DNA from: Acidobacteriaceae bacterium
GTDB taxonomy: Bacteria > Acidobacteriota > Terriglobia > Terriglobales > Acidobacteriaceae
DNA length: 64,000 nucleotides
Assembly (NCBI GenBank): GCA_027449965.1
Contig: DAIDKP010000029.1
Coordinates: 62,001-126,000, forward strand
Direction: 5' to 3'
The position numbers and the translations under genes are program-made. Positions 16,803-25,206 of this stretch are shown in pieces (within the stretch, counting starts at the first letter, position 1; each line of letters starts with the position of its first letter). The notes beneath the pieces were generated by a model. The model was not told the DNA's origin. It saw nothing but the letters and a program-made list of their open reading frames with translations, and did not search any database.

Positions 16803-17296
16803 CTATCCCTCATCTGCACTTGGCCCCCAACTGCTTGGAACAGGGATGTCCAGCAAGCGCAGGTAAACGCTGAACTGGCCACGATGCTGGTACCAATGGT
16901 TCAACAGGATGTTCCGGAGTAAATCCTGTCGTGTCATCTCCGCGAGGACAACCTGATTCGGAGCGACAATACGCCAAGGTCGCTTCATCGCCTCGTCGTC
17001 AAAGGACGGCAGTACCACACGCACAAGGTTGATGCTCTCCTCAAATGCACTGAGAACCGTTGACACAGATTCCGGTTGCGAGAACACAAAAGTGGGTGGA
17101 GGCACTTGCTCCTGCTGCGCCGTAAGCACTACGCCGCCCGGCACAGTGGCGAGGTGATACGCAAGCTGCCCCGCAGTCATGGAACGGGGGTGTGAGGCCG
17201 CCATGTGAGCTGATGCTGTGGGAGCCGTTGGAGAAAGGTCCTGGTTACCGGTGCTTGTACCTCGAACTCTGCAAGTAATTCCTCTGCGATGGACAT
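16803..17296 (-). pseudogene. DinB-family protein gene broken by a frameshift
   Basis: The N-terminal part, read from the ATG at 17294-17296, gives MSIAEELLAEFEV, then TFLQRLPQHQLTWRPH, and hits TGA at 17177-17179. In another frame the sequence continues at RSMTAGQLAYHLATVPG and ends with LNHWYQHRGQFSVYLR and LLDIPVPSSWGPSADE, the normal DinB end. The two halves meet at a run of five G (17186-17190, plus strand); removing two bases restores a W-x-P-H-x-R-S-M join typical of DinB. The metal-site His residues survive in both halves. Either a sequencing error or a recent pseudogene. Confidence 0.75.
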
Positions 17297-17528
17297 GCTC
17301 ACTCTTGGGCACAGAAATGGAACTGCTTATTTCGCTTAGATTACTCCTGAAATGCGGCTCTCGCCAGCTAGGAATTCTGGATTGATACCAAATCGCCGAG
17401 TCGCTCGTTGAACTCACAGTCGTAGTTGTAAGCCTGATAGCCGGAGAGACTCAGGGTATTTTCTGCTGACGGTCGCCGGGCGTCTGTCGGCTTCGCGGGC
17501 GCGGTGGGTGCGTGGGCAATTCTCTGCG

Positions 17529-18617
17529 TCAGTTGCTGTTGTCGGCGGAGGCGGGGATGGCGTAGTAGCCCTGGCGGACCTGTACGTGGAGATCCTGCGC
17601 CTTGTCGGCGCCGGAGGGTTCGCTTTGACAGGCGACGGCGACTTTGCGGTATCCACCGTTGAAGTCCTGGTTGGTGGGCGTGTACGTCGCGATGTACTGG
17701 GTGCGGAGTTCGTCTTCGATCTGCTGGAAGGCGGCTTCGAGTTTTTTGCCGTTGTTGCCGACGTCGATGAGGCGACCGCCGGTCTCTGTCGCGATGCGCT
17801 TCATGGCGAAGTCACCGCCGTAGCCGAAGCCGTTGTAGAAGCCGCGGTCGGCGATGAGGATGACGTAGACGATGACGTTGGCTTTCTGTGCCGCCTCGAT
17901 GGCGTCGGCGATTTTGACGGTGCTGCCCTGATCTTCACCGTCGGTGAGGATGATGATGGCTTTGCGCCCGGTCTGGATGCTGAGCTTGTCGTTGGAGACC
18001 TGATCGATGGCGTCGTAGAGCAGAGTGCCTTTGGGCGCGCCGCTGGTGGGCACCGGTCCGCCGCCGATGCCGGGGATGCCGTAGGAGCCGCCACCGATGT
18101 TGATCTGCGCCTTGTTCATGGCGCGTTCCAGCTCGCGGGGGCTGTTGGTGAAGTCCTGGAGGAGATCGACGTTGACGTCGAAGCTGACGAGGAAGGCTTC
18201 GTCCTGACGTTTGAGCACGCGGTCGAGGAACTCGGAGCCGAACTGCTGCTCGAGCGGGAGAACGCGCTGCTGACTGCCGGAGGTATCAAGCAGGATGCCC
18301 AGGGTGAGCGGCTGGTTGGTGACGGCCTGGAAGGATTTGAGTTTCTGCGGCACCTTGTCTTCACTGAATTTGCAGTCCTGCTGGGTGAGGTGGGGGACCA
18401 GTTCGCCGTTCTGGTTCTTGGCGGTGAAGAAAAGACTGACGAGGTTGACGTTGACGTGGAGAGTGGTGGTGGGCTGGTTGTCTTCGGTGGGTGCGGGGGC
18501 GTTGCTGACGGGGGAAGCATCGGGCGAGGGTGCAAGCTGTGCGTGGAGCCGCGGCGTCGCAAAGGACGCGAGGGAGCAGGCGAGCAGCAGGATGCGAAAT
18601 TGGGCCGAAGGCAACAT
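17529..18617 (-). CDS. Acidobacterial VWFA-related secreted protein
   Basis: 362 residues from the ATG at 18615-18617, which starts a signal peptide (ILLLACSLASFATPRLHAQ) and has AGGGAA upstream. An Ig-like N-terminal region (LHVNVNLVSLFFTAKNQNG) precedes the von Willebrand A domain, with the MIDAS DxSxS as LLDTSGS, IIILTDGEDQGS in the middle, and the end block RTQYIATYTP, then RQGYYA typical of acidobacterial VWFA-related proteins. It contains a Gly-rich loop (GGGSYGIPGIGGG). Function is not established; adhesion or protein binding outside the cytoplasm is inferred. Divergent from a second VWFA gene. Confidence 0.85.
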   Translation of the reverse strand: MLPSAQFRILLLACSLASFATPRLHAQLAPSPDASPVSNAPAPTEDNQPTTTLHVNVNLVSLFFTAKNQNGELVPHLTQQDCKFSEDKVPQKLKSFQAVTNQPLTLGILLDTSGSQQRVLPLEQQFGSEFLDRVLKRQDEAFLVSFDVNVDLLQDFTNSPRELERAMNKAQINIGGGSYGIPGIGGGPVPTSGAPKGTLLYDAIDQVSNDKLSIQTGRKAIIILTDGEDQGSTVKIADAIEAAQKANVIVYVILIADRGFYNGFGYGGDFAMKRIATETGGRLIDVGNNGKKLEAAFQQIEDELRTQYIATYTPTNQDFNGGYRKVAVACQSEPSGADKAQDLHVQVRQGYYAIPASADNSN

Positions 18618-18918
18618 TTTTCGATTCCCTGATTCTAAGTGAGTAGACGCTGGCTGTCTTGAAGTGGGAAGCAGAGACGAGGCGTGAAGTTGCATGAGGC
18701 AGGGTTTGGGGGTGTGAATCTGATAGTCTGTGCTTTGCATGAAGCAGAGGTGCAACTCAGGCTGTGCCACGGTCGAATGGGGCATTTCCTTGGGTTGCGA
18801 GGTGTGTGGAAGGGTAAGGCAAAAGCAGATGCCCTGCGAGAGTGACAGCGAAGAGGCAAGTGCGGGGTTGAAAGCAGGAGCAGAGCCGGAGCAATAGCCA
18901 GAGCAAAAAGGACGGGTT

Positions 18919-20283
18919 GTGGATCGAAACGTACGTTGGAGATCAGGAGTTGCGTGGGCACTGTTGATGGCAGCCGGAGTAACGGCGGCGGCGCAGCAGA
19001 CAGGTGGGTCAGGCGGAGCCGGTGTGCCGGATGCGCCTGCGCCCACGGCACCGGCACCGATGTCGGGTTTGAAGGGGCAGATTGCGCCTGGGATGGGGAT
19101 GCCTGCGTTGCCGAATCCGGATGCGCCGCAGACACCTGCCCAGCCGCCAGCCGCGCAGCAGCCTGCGCAGCAGCCTGCGCCGCAGTCCTCGAGCACAGCG
19201 ACGATGCAGTCGTCGGGTAGCGGCCTGGATAGTGTGCAGAAGGCTCCGCCGGAGCTGCCGCCGCCGGGACAGGGCAATCAGGCGGTGGTGACGACGCTGC
19301 GTTCCTACACCAACTTTGTTGTGGTGCCGGTGACGGTGAAGGACAACAAGGGCAATCTGGTGGCGGGTCTGACGTTTCGCAACTTTCAGGTGTATGAAGA
19401 TGGTCAGCGGCAGGCGCTGCGACTGTTTACGGTGGACCCTGCGCCGCTGTCGGTGGCGTTTGTGATTGACCAGAGCCTGACGCAGGATGTGATGGCGAAG
19501 GTGAATGCTTCCCTGGGTGCGATTCAGGGTGCGATGACGCCGTATGACGAGGTGGCGGTCTTCACCTACAACAACGGCGCACAGGAGGCTACGGGATTTA
19601 CCGGAGCGCAGAGCCATCGGCTGGAAGCGGTGCTGGCGCTGACCAAGGCGACGGGGCGCGATGAGGGCGTGCCGGTGAACTCCGGTCCATTGGCCGGTTG
19701 CAGCATCAGCGCCAATGGCAATTGCAGCGATCCGAATCTGCAGGTAGGCCGTAGCGCAGGTGGGACGCAGTTCATGACCATTCCCAAGGAGATTCACACG
19801 CTGAACGATGCCATTCTGATGGCGGCATCGAGCTTGGCACGACGTCCGCCGGGACGACGCAGGCTGATCTACGTGGTCTCCGATGGCAAGGAGTATGGCT
19901 CGAAGGCGACGACGAAAGAGGTTATCAAGTATCTGCAGACCAACCAGATTGCCGTGTATGCGACGCTGGTCGGCGATTCGGCGCGCTGGGGCGAGGGATA
20001 TCTGAGCCGGTTCCATCTGCCGTTCCAGATGAATGACAACATCCTGCTGCGGTATGCGCAGCAAACGGGTGGCTCGCTTGATTCAGAGCGCTCGGTGAAC
20101 GGCATCGAAAAGAGCTACATGCACATTGCGGAAGAGGCCAGGACGCAATACACGCTGGGCTACATCAGCCACGAGCCGCTGATCGACGGGAAGTACCGGA
20201 CGATTGAGGTGCGTGTGGATCGTCCGAATGTGGATGTGACGGCGAAACCCGGCTACTACCCGACGGCGCAGTACTTCCGATGA
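18919..20283 (+). CDS. Acidobacterial VWFA-related secreted protein, Pro/Gln-rich linker
   Basis: 454 residues. A signal peptide (VAWALLMAAGVTAAAQ) is followed by a Pro/Ala/Gln-rich linker (about residues 30-110) and the VWFA part: VVVPVTVKDNKGNLV, the metal site VIDQSLT (DxSxT variant), IYVVSDGKEYGSKAT, and the end RTQYTLGYIS, then KPGYYPT. The GTG at 18919-18921 follows AAGGA with a 6-nt spacer. A hairpin terminator lies 40 bp after the stop. Divergent from the VWFA gene on the other strand, with about 300 bp shared upstream region, so the pair may be co-regulated. Confidence 0.85.
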   Translation: MDRNVRWRSGVAWALLMAAGVTAAAQQTGGSGGAGVPDAPAPTAPAPMSGLKGQIAPGMGMPALPNPDAPQTPAQPPAAQQPAQQPAPQSSSTATMQSSGSGLDSVQKAPPELPPPGQGNQAVVTTLRSYTNFVVVPVTVKDNKGNLVAGLTFRNFQVYEDGQRQALRLFTVDPAPLSVAFVIDQSLTQDVMAKVNASLGAIQGAMTPYDEVAVFTYNNGAQEATGFTGAQSHRLEAVLALTKATGRDEGVPVNSGPLAGCSISANGNCSDPNLQVGRSAGGTQFMTIPKEIHTLNDAILMAASSLARRPPGRRRLIYVVSDGKEYGSKATTKEVIKYLQTNQIAVYATLVGDSARWGEGYLSRFHLPFQMNDNILLRYAQQTGGSLDSERSVNGIEKSYMHIAEEARTQYTLGYISHEPLIDGKYRTIEVRVDRPNVDVTAKPGYYPTAQYFR

Positions 20284-20322
20284 GGCGTGTTGTCGGTGGA
20301 TGACACGATCCGGTTGCAGAGG

Positions 20323-20351
20323 ACAAGACCCGCTGGTATGGCGGGTCTTGT
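20323..20351 (+). terminator. Rho-independent terminator after the VWFA gene
   Basis: Perfect 11-bp inverted repeat ACAAGACCCGC / GCGGGTCTTGT with a 7-nt loop, ending in TTGT, 40 bp after the stop. Confidence 0.75.
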
Positions 20352-20411
20352 TGCATGTGTGCGCCAGGGCGTATGTGAGGGGACGCCTGGCAGGAGGGAT
20401 GCTTTCGTCGG

Positions 20412-21263
20412 ATGACAGGTGCGTCGCCATGGGCAGCGGTGGGAATGGGCCTGACGGCGGTGACGCTGTGGGGCGGCTCGGATTTTGCCGGTGGGGTGGG
20501 CGCGCGTCGGGCGTCTGCGCTGCTGCTGGTGGCCGCTGGACATCTGGTGACGCTGATTCTGTTACTGCTGGTCTGCATGGTCGCGGGGTTGCCGTTGCCT
20601 GCTACACATGCTCTTGTGCTGGGTATGCTGGCAGGTTTTGAAGGCGCTTTGTCGCTGGCGCTTTTCTATCGTGCGCTGGCGTCGGGTGCAATGGGCGCGA
20701 CGGCTGCGGTGACGGGCGTGTTGACGGCAGCGGTTCCGGTGGGCTTTGCGCTGGCCACGCAGGGGTTGCCACGGGCGACCGAGTGGGCGGGACTCGCCGC
20801 AGGAGCCGCAGCGATTGCACTGACGGCATGGACCAGCGAACATGGCACGACGGCTCGCGCGCTGGGGATGGGTGCGCTGGCGGGCGTGGGATTTGGCGTG
20901 CAACTGGTGCTGCTGAAGCTGGCCGCAGTTGGCGGCGTGGTGTGGGCGATGACGACGGCTCGTGCGGGCGGACTGATGGGGGTTGGGCTGGCGCTGGCGT
21001 TGAGCGCGAAGGCCGGAGCCAGGCTGCCGGCGAGCGGATTCTGGCGGATGGGTACGGTTGCCGGGGTGCTGGACGCGACGGGTAACGGCGCCTATATGCT
21101 GGCGGTGGGAATGGGGCGGATGGAGGTGGGCGCGATGGTTGCCTCGCTCTATCCAGCGGTCACGATTGTGCTGGCAGCGGGGCTGCTGAAGGAGCATCTG
21201 AGTCGGCGTCAGCGCGTGGGGGTGGGGTTAGCGCTGGCTGCGATTGCGCTGTTGAGCGGGTAG
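20412..21263 (+). CDS. EamA/DMT-superfamily transporter
   Basis: 283 residues with about ten hydrophobic segments in two EamA halves. The first half begins GMGLTAVTLWGGSDFAG and carries ALFYRALASGAMGATAAVTG; the second begins ALGMGALAGVGFGVQLVLL and carries GAMVASLYPAVTIVLAAGLL, then a final RVGVGLALAAIALLSG. The family exports metabolites or drugs; the substrate cannot be inferred. Monocistronic between two hairpin terminators. Confidence 0.85.
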   Translation: MTGASPWAAVGMGLTAVTLWGGSDFAGGVGARRASALLLVAAGHLVTLILLLLVCMVAGLPLPATHALVLGMLAGFEGALSLALFYRALASGAMGATAAVTGVLTAAVPVGFALATQGLPRATEWAGLAAGAAAIALTAWTSEHGTTARALGMGALAGVGFGVQLVLLKLAAVGGVVWAMTTARAGGLMGVGLALALSAKAGARLPASGFWRMGTVAGVLDATGNGAYMLAVGMGRMEVGAMVASLYPAVTIVLAAGLLKEHLSRRQRVGVGLALAAIALLSG

Positions 21264-21302
21264 CGCGGGCAGGGCGACCGGGCCGTTGCGGCATGGGAGC
21301 AA

Positions 21303-21333
21303 GAAAAACGCCGCTGTGGTGGCGGCGTTTTTC
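21303..21333. terminator. Bidirectional terminator between EamA and tatA
   Basis: Inverted repeat GAAAAACGCCGC / GCGGCGTTTTTC with a 7-nt loop. The A/T-rich outer arms give a T-run in both directions, which fits the convergent genes. Confidence 0.8.
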
Positions 21334-21380
21334 GGATGTGGCATCTGGTGGCCGAGCACAGTCGTGCGCAGCCGCTTGGC

Positions 21381-21629
21381 TTACTTCTGTTCGACAGGTT
21401 GCTGGGTGGCGACAGGCTGAGCGGGAGCAGCGGTCTGCTGCTGTTGCAGAACGGGCTGCACGGGCTGAGCGGGAGCTGCTGGCTCCGAGACGCCTTTGAT
21501 GCCTTCTTTGAAGCCCTTCAGTCCCTCGCCGAGGCCTTTGCCGAGTTCCGGCAGTCGCTTGGCGCCGAAGAGCAGAAACACGACAACTCCGAGAATGAGT
21601 AGGTGAGTTGGTTGAAATAGATCGCCCAT
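21381..21629 (-). CDS. tatA: Sec-independent (twin-arginine) translocase subunit TatA/E
   Basis: 82 residues. A single N-terminal membrane helix (THLLILGVVVFLLFGAKRLPE) with the FG hinge is followed by the amphipathic helix GLGEGLKGFKEGIKG and a Gln/Pro/Ala-rich tail. It forms the protein-conducting part of the Tat system in the inner membrane for folded cofactor proteins. The start at 21627-21629 follows AGGAAA. No tatB or tatC is adjacent, so the complex partners must lie elsewhere. Confidence 0.9.
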   Translation of the reverse strand: MGDLFQPTHLLILGVVVFLLFGAKRLPELGKGLGEGLKGFKEGIKGVSEPAAPAQPVQPVLQQQQTAAPAQPVATQQPVEQK

Positions 21630-21834
21630 GATTTCCTCCCCGGAGCCGAAGCTCCGCGCTGCCGGAGTGAGCCGGAAGCTGTCACAAGTATTGTCGCACA
21701 GGCGCGGTTCCTGCGGCACGGCGGAACATGGACACCGATGGGAAAGACAGCGGCAGGTGCAGGGTGGCGGCGATGTGAGAGGTATGGGCGGGAACGGAAA
21801 CACGGATGGATTGGGATCTGCACCGCGCGAAGAT

Positions 21835-22293
21835 TCAGTTGGCGCGAATGGGCTGGCCAAGCCGCTCCGAGACGAGGTTGAAGAAGGCTGCGATGCTCTC
21901 CTGCTCGCCGGATTGCAGGCGGCGGTAGACCTTCATGAGCGGGAAGATGTGCGAGCCGCGGACATCGACGGCGGGCATGAGGGACTGGCCGCCGGGGTAG
22001 TCGGCCATGATCCACGAGCCGGAGTAGCGCAGGCGAATCAGTTCGCCAAGATAGCTGCCCCAGAGTCGAACTTCGTAATCGACATCGAGATCGGCGACGC
22101 CGGTGAGATCAGAGAGCACGGCCTCAAATGCATCGAGGGACTGTGGCTGGAAGTCGAGCGACTGACGATAGTGCTCGCGGGCAAGCTGGACGGCGGCAGC
22201 CGCGTAGGCGGCCATCATCGTCTCCAGATCGGAATAGACGGCCGTGGCAAGCTGCGATTTTACGGCAGCGCGATCAGAAGACGAGGCATTCAT
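21835..22293 (-). CDS. Conserved-looking hypothetical protein (152 aa)
   Basis: Not recognised with confidence. The soluble, mainly acidic protein holds a helix DLETMMAAYAAAAVQLAREHY, then DYEVRLWGSYLGELIRLRYSG and a C-terminal block RGSHIFPLMKVYRRLQSGE. Similar layouts occur in small proteins annotated as DUF3806-like, which is only a guess. The ATG at 22291-22293 follows GAAGTGGAT; an upstream in-frame ATG at 22330-22332 is less likely. Divergent from the thioredoxin gene. Confidence 0.55.
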   Translation of the reverse strand: MNASSSDRAAVKSQLATAVYSDLETMMAAYAAAAVQLAREHYRQSLDFQPQSLDAFEAVLSDLTGVADLDVDYEVRLWGSYLGELIRLRYSGSWIMADYPGGQSLMPAVDVRGSHIFPLMKVYRRLQSGEQESIAAFFNLVSERLGQPIRAN

Positions 22294-22420
22294 ATCCACT
22301 TCAGTGTAAAACGAATAGAAAGCTGTAACCATCCGCGCCGGTGCAGCATCGCCAGAGTGTTGGCAGCATCAGAAGACTGTGCGCAGGATGAATTCGAGAC
22401 AGGAGAAAGGTGCGAAATCG

Positions 22421-22939
22421 ATGCGGAAGAAGACGGCTTTGCGGATGACTTTGCTGGTGCTGATCGGAGTGCTTTGCGCAGGAGCAGTGAGAGTGCTCGC
22501 GCAGGAGTGGTCGCGGACGATCTATCCTCCGCCGGAGCAGGCGCAGACCGAGCTGACCGCGGCGCTGCACCGGGCCGCGCGAGAGCACAAGCGCGTGCTG
22601 GTGGACTTTGGCGGGAACTGGTGCGCGGATTGCAAGGTGCTGGACTATTATCTGCACCAGCCGGAGAATGCGGCGCTGCTGGCGAAGAACTATGAGCTGG
22701 TGGACGTGAACATCGGCGAGTATGACCGGAATCTGGCGCTGGCGGAGCGGTTTGGGATTCCGCTGAAGCGTGGCGTGCCGGCGGTGGCCGTGCTGGACGG
22801 GCATGGGAAGCTGCTCTATAGCCAGAAGCAGGGCGAGTTTGAGGCGATGCGGCGCGTGGACCCGGCGGCGGTCACGCAGTTTCTGATGCGCTGGCGGCCG
22901 GAGCGCGCCGGGTGCTCGGTGATGGCAGTCAACTGCTGA
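22421..22939 (+). CDS. Thioredoxin-family protein, exported
   Basis: Signal or anchor segment (MTLLVLIGVLCAGAVRVLAQ), then a thioredoxin fold with VLVDFGGNWCADCKVLDYY (CADC active site) and the cis-Pro block GVPAVAVLDGHGKLL. It belongs to the DsbD-gamma/thiol-disulfide group of periplasmic thioredoxins. The ATG at 22421 puts the hydrophobic segment at the N-terminus; AGGAGAAAGG lies 11-20 nt upstream. In-frame ATGs at 22379 and 22388 are alternatives. The adjacent secreted DinB gene starts 44 bp downstream on the same strand. Confidence 0.8.
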   Translation: MRKKTALRMTLLVLIGVLCAGAVRVLAQEWSRTIYPPPEQAQTELTAALHRAAREHKRVLVDFGGNWCADCKVLDYYLHQPENAALLAKNYELVDVNIGEYDRNLALAERFGIPLKRGVPAVAVLDGHGKLLYSQKQGEFEAMRRVDPAAVTQFLMRWRPERAGCSVMAVNC

Positions 22940-22983
22940 CAGGAAGCTGCTAGACTGTGGAAGATTTTCGACAGGGGGGATCG

Positions 22984-23589
22984 ATGGATCTGAAACATGT
23001 TGGCACGGCTTTGATTCTGGCTTGCGGCACATTGGCCTGCCTGGCTCCGGCCGCCCAGGGGCAGATGGGCATGGCTCACGCGAAGGTGGCAGTTGGCACG
23101 CCCATGTCGCCGGTCCGGGCGCAGGAGGAGTTGCTCAACCTCTTCGAGCATGAGTTTATGGGCGTGGCGCGGGCGATGCCTGCGGACAAATACGGCTTTG
23201 CGCCGACGGCTGCAACCTTTGCCGCCGGGCAGGGCGCAAAGTTTGCCGGGGTTCGCACGTTTGCGCAGCAGGTTTCCCATGTCACCACGGCCAACTACTA
23301 CTTCGCTTCGGTCATTCTGGGCGAGAAAGTCCCGGTCGATATGGACAGCATCGAGCGGCTGACGACCAAGCCGGAACTGCTGAAGGCAGCCGCGGACTCC
23401 TTTGCGTATGCGCACAAGGCGCTGGCGACGATTACGGCGCAGAACGCCTACACCACGATTGCGGGCGCCGACGGACTGCACACCCGGTCGGTGCTTGCGT
23501 CGTTCATCGCGGCACACGGATTTGACCACTACGGGCAGATGGTCGAGTATCTGCGCATGAACGGCATGGCGCCTCCGGGTTCGAAGTAA
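22984..23589 (+). CDS. Secreted DinB-family protein
   Basis: 201 residues. A signal peptide (ALILACGTLACLAPAAQG) is followed by a DinB four-helix bundle: ELLNLFEHEFMGVARAMPADK, KYGFAPTA, FAQQVSHVTTANYYFASV, and the C-terminal HGFDHYGQMVEYLRMNGM. The three metal-ligand His positions (H in QQVSH, H in AAHGFDHY) are present. Exported DinB proteins are common in acidobacteria; their reaction is not known. AGGGGGG before the ATG at 22984 is a strong ribosome site. Confidence 0.8.
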   Translation: MDLKHVGTALILACGTLACLAPAAQGQMGMAHAKVAVGTPMSPVRAQEELLNLFEHEFMGVARAMPADKYGFAPTAATFAAGQGAKFAGVRTFAQQVSHVTTANYYFASVILGEKVPVDMDSIERLTTKPELLKAAADSFAYAHKALATITAQNAYTTIAGADGLHTRSVLASFIAAHGFDHYGQMVEYLRMNGMAPPGSK

Positions 23590-23863
23590 GCGCGCCGGGC
23601 AACCGCTGGCGAGGATTTGCCCTTCCCGGATGCGGAGTCGGCGGACAACCGTCGGAGTTCGCCCCGGGCGCGTGGGAAGACAGGAGCGTTTCGTGTTCCG
23701 CTCCGCCCGGCGATCTATGGCAGTGTCGGTGAGTGCTTCGGGCTGTTAGCGAGAGTTGAAAACCGAAGCGCTATGCGCCAAGAGCTAAATGCCCATCGGG
23801 CCAAAGTCAATGCCGCAAGCTCCATAGTGGTTTGCGGGGTGGATTCGGCGGTAGACCGCAGGA
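23590..23863. other. Gap with diverged repeat, copy B
   Basis: 274 bp without a gene. The stretch 23679-23748 repeats the layout of copy A at 16001-16068: GACAG, then GCGTTT, then the 16-bp block GTCGGTGAGTGCTTCG (23725-23740), then CTGTTA. The two copies differ elsewhere, so they are old duplicates or a short mobile repeat. Confidence 0.5.
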
Positions 23864-24763
23864 CTACGTGAATAGGTCGCTTTCAAGATTCATGACCCAC
23901 CGGTCCCGTTCTTCGGCCATCTCCTCCCAATGCCTTTTCATCCGCGCGGCGGAATCAATCCAACTTTCTCCGTTCCACCCTTTTCCGAAAAAGTCGAGGG
24001 AAACCATCGGGACAACTTCGCTATATATGCCGCTCGAAAGAATGATGTCGTAAATGACGCGCATCGACTGCATGACGGCCTTCTGGATGCCCTCGACTTC
24101 CTCGAAAGACAGACCCTTCGGAATTGCGGAGCTGATCGAACTTTGCTGTGCCGCGTGGGCAAGATACTTGTGGCTGAGGTTTTTAAACTTGGACGCCGCA
24201 GACGAGTTGATCCAGTTGTCCATCTTTGAAAACACTGACTCGTGAATCTTGTCATCACGAGTGCGATTCTCAGGGAGCACTTTCGATAGTTTATCGAACA
24301 GCTCCTGTCGATTTTGAGATTTGATCCATTTAGAAAATGGTGATTCGGCAGGCTGTAGGCCTGAAATTCCTAGCGCTGGGAGTTCGGGTGCATATGCTGT
24401 CCCATCAAAGGATACGTATACTTCGCGCGTTATTAAATCCCTATTCTCACGTATGTCATCGATCAGCCGACGGAGGGAGATGACATCATTTCTAGAGTCG
24501 AATAGGCGTCTAGTCGCTAGCACTTGGGACGAAACGTAACCGCTGTTCAGCAGGTGAACTACAACCGGCACGTTTAACATCGACGTTGGATCTTCGGCCC
24601 TTTCTTCCTGGACTACACGAAAGGACATCTCTGAGAGGAGCATCGCGAACCATTGATCTTGAAGAGAGTTCGGTTCACCTTCCCCCTTCTTATACCAAGA
24701 TAACCACTTGGCCCTCTTCTCCCGATAGCGCGCTAAGCGGTCTTGATCGATAACTTCGCTCAT
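23864..24763 (-). CDS. Low-GC AbiU2/HEPN-like protein (299 aa)
   Basis: Mostly helical, soluble. The central part (NSGYVSSQVLATRRLFD, then ISLRRLIDDIRENRDL) and the later KFKNLSHKYLAHAA resemble the AbiU2/HEPN-like family linked to phage abortive infection; a strict RxxxxH HEPN motif is not present. The C-terminus is rich in Trp, Glu and Asp. Base composition (about 45% GC in sampled stretches) is far below the neighbours. The ATG at 24761-24763 follows AGAGGA with a 6-nt spacer. It lies next to a toxin-antitoxin pair, which supports an accessory patch. Function is inferred only. Confidence 0.55.
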   Translation of the reverse strand: MSEVIDQDRLARYREKRAKWLSWYKKGEGEPNSLQDQWFAMLLSEMSFRVVQEERAEDPTSMLNVPVVVHLLNSGYVSSQVLATRRLFDSRNDVISLRRLIDDIRENRDLITREVYVSFDGTAYAPELPALGISGLQPAESPFSKWIKSQNRQELFDKLSKVLPENRTRDDKIHESVFSKMDNWINSSAASKFKNLSHKYLAHAAQQSSISSAIPKGLSFEEVEGIQKAVMQSMRVIYDIILSSGIYSEVVPMVSLDFFGKGWNGESWIDSAARMKRHWEEMAEERDRWVMNLESDLFT

Positions 24764-25136
24764 GGTCAATCCTCTGAATTAGGCTTTGGGAGCCAAACTG
24801 CCCCATGCTTTCAAATTTAGGTATACGAACTGGCCGATGTACACGAAGTCAGAATATCGAACGAGTGGGGAGTATAGTTCTCATAATCGTTTGTATGAAC
24901 CTGTGATTTTGCTCTGGCTCTTATCAAATTTCGCATAATCGCCGATTCGCTCAACCAGCCAGGACGCGGTTGCCTTCGGCGTCTGTGGGGCGAGAAATCG
25001 GTGGAGAGGATGGGTGTGGGGCGCAGTTTTTCGCCTGAGAGTGCTTCCGGACGCGGTTGCGTTGTTCCCTGCTTCGAGGCTGCGTTTCATCCGGGAACGG
25101 AGAGCGGTTTGGCGGGAATGCTCGGTCGGCGGAGGC

Positions 25137-25165
25137 TTGACAGTCGTGTATTTATAGCGGATAAA
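25137..25165 (+). promoter_or_regulatory. Promoter of the HTH/PIN toxin-antitoxin operon
   Basis: A consensus -35 TTGACA at 25137-25142 is followed after 17 bp by GATAAA at 25160-25165, a fair -10. The 5' leader would be about 35 nt. Confidence 0.6.
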
Positions 25166-25186
25166 TCACTTATAGCACTTGAGTGC
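25152..25186 (+). promoter_or_regulatory. Operator-like repeats at the toxin-antitoxin promoter
   Basis: TTATAGC occurs at 25152-25158 and again at 25170-25176 (18-bp period), followed by the inverted repeat GCACT-TG-AGTGC at 25175-25186. The position over and after the -10 suggests autorepression by the HTH antitoxin, as in other type II systems. Confidence 0.5.
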
Positions 25187-25206
25187 TGACGGGCGCGAGG
25201 TTTTGC

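Larger units (their letters stand above)
24764..25206. other. Gap between AbiU2-like and toxin-antitoxin genes
   Basis: About 440 bp. The left part, upstream of the AbiU2-like gene, is AT-rich; the right part is GC-rich and ends with a promoter and operator-like repeats for the HTH/PIN pair. No convincing coding sequence. Confidence 0.45.
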
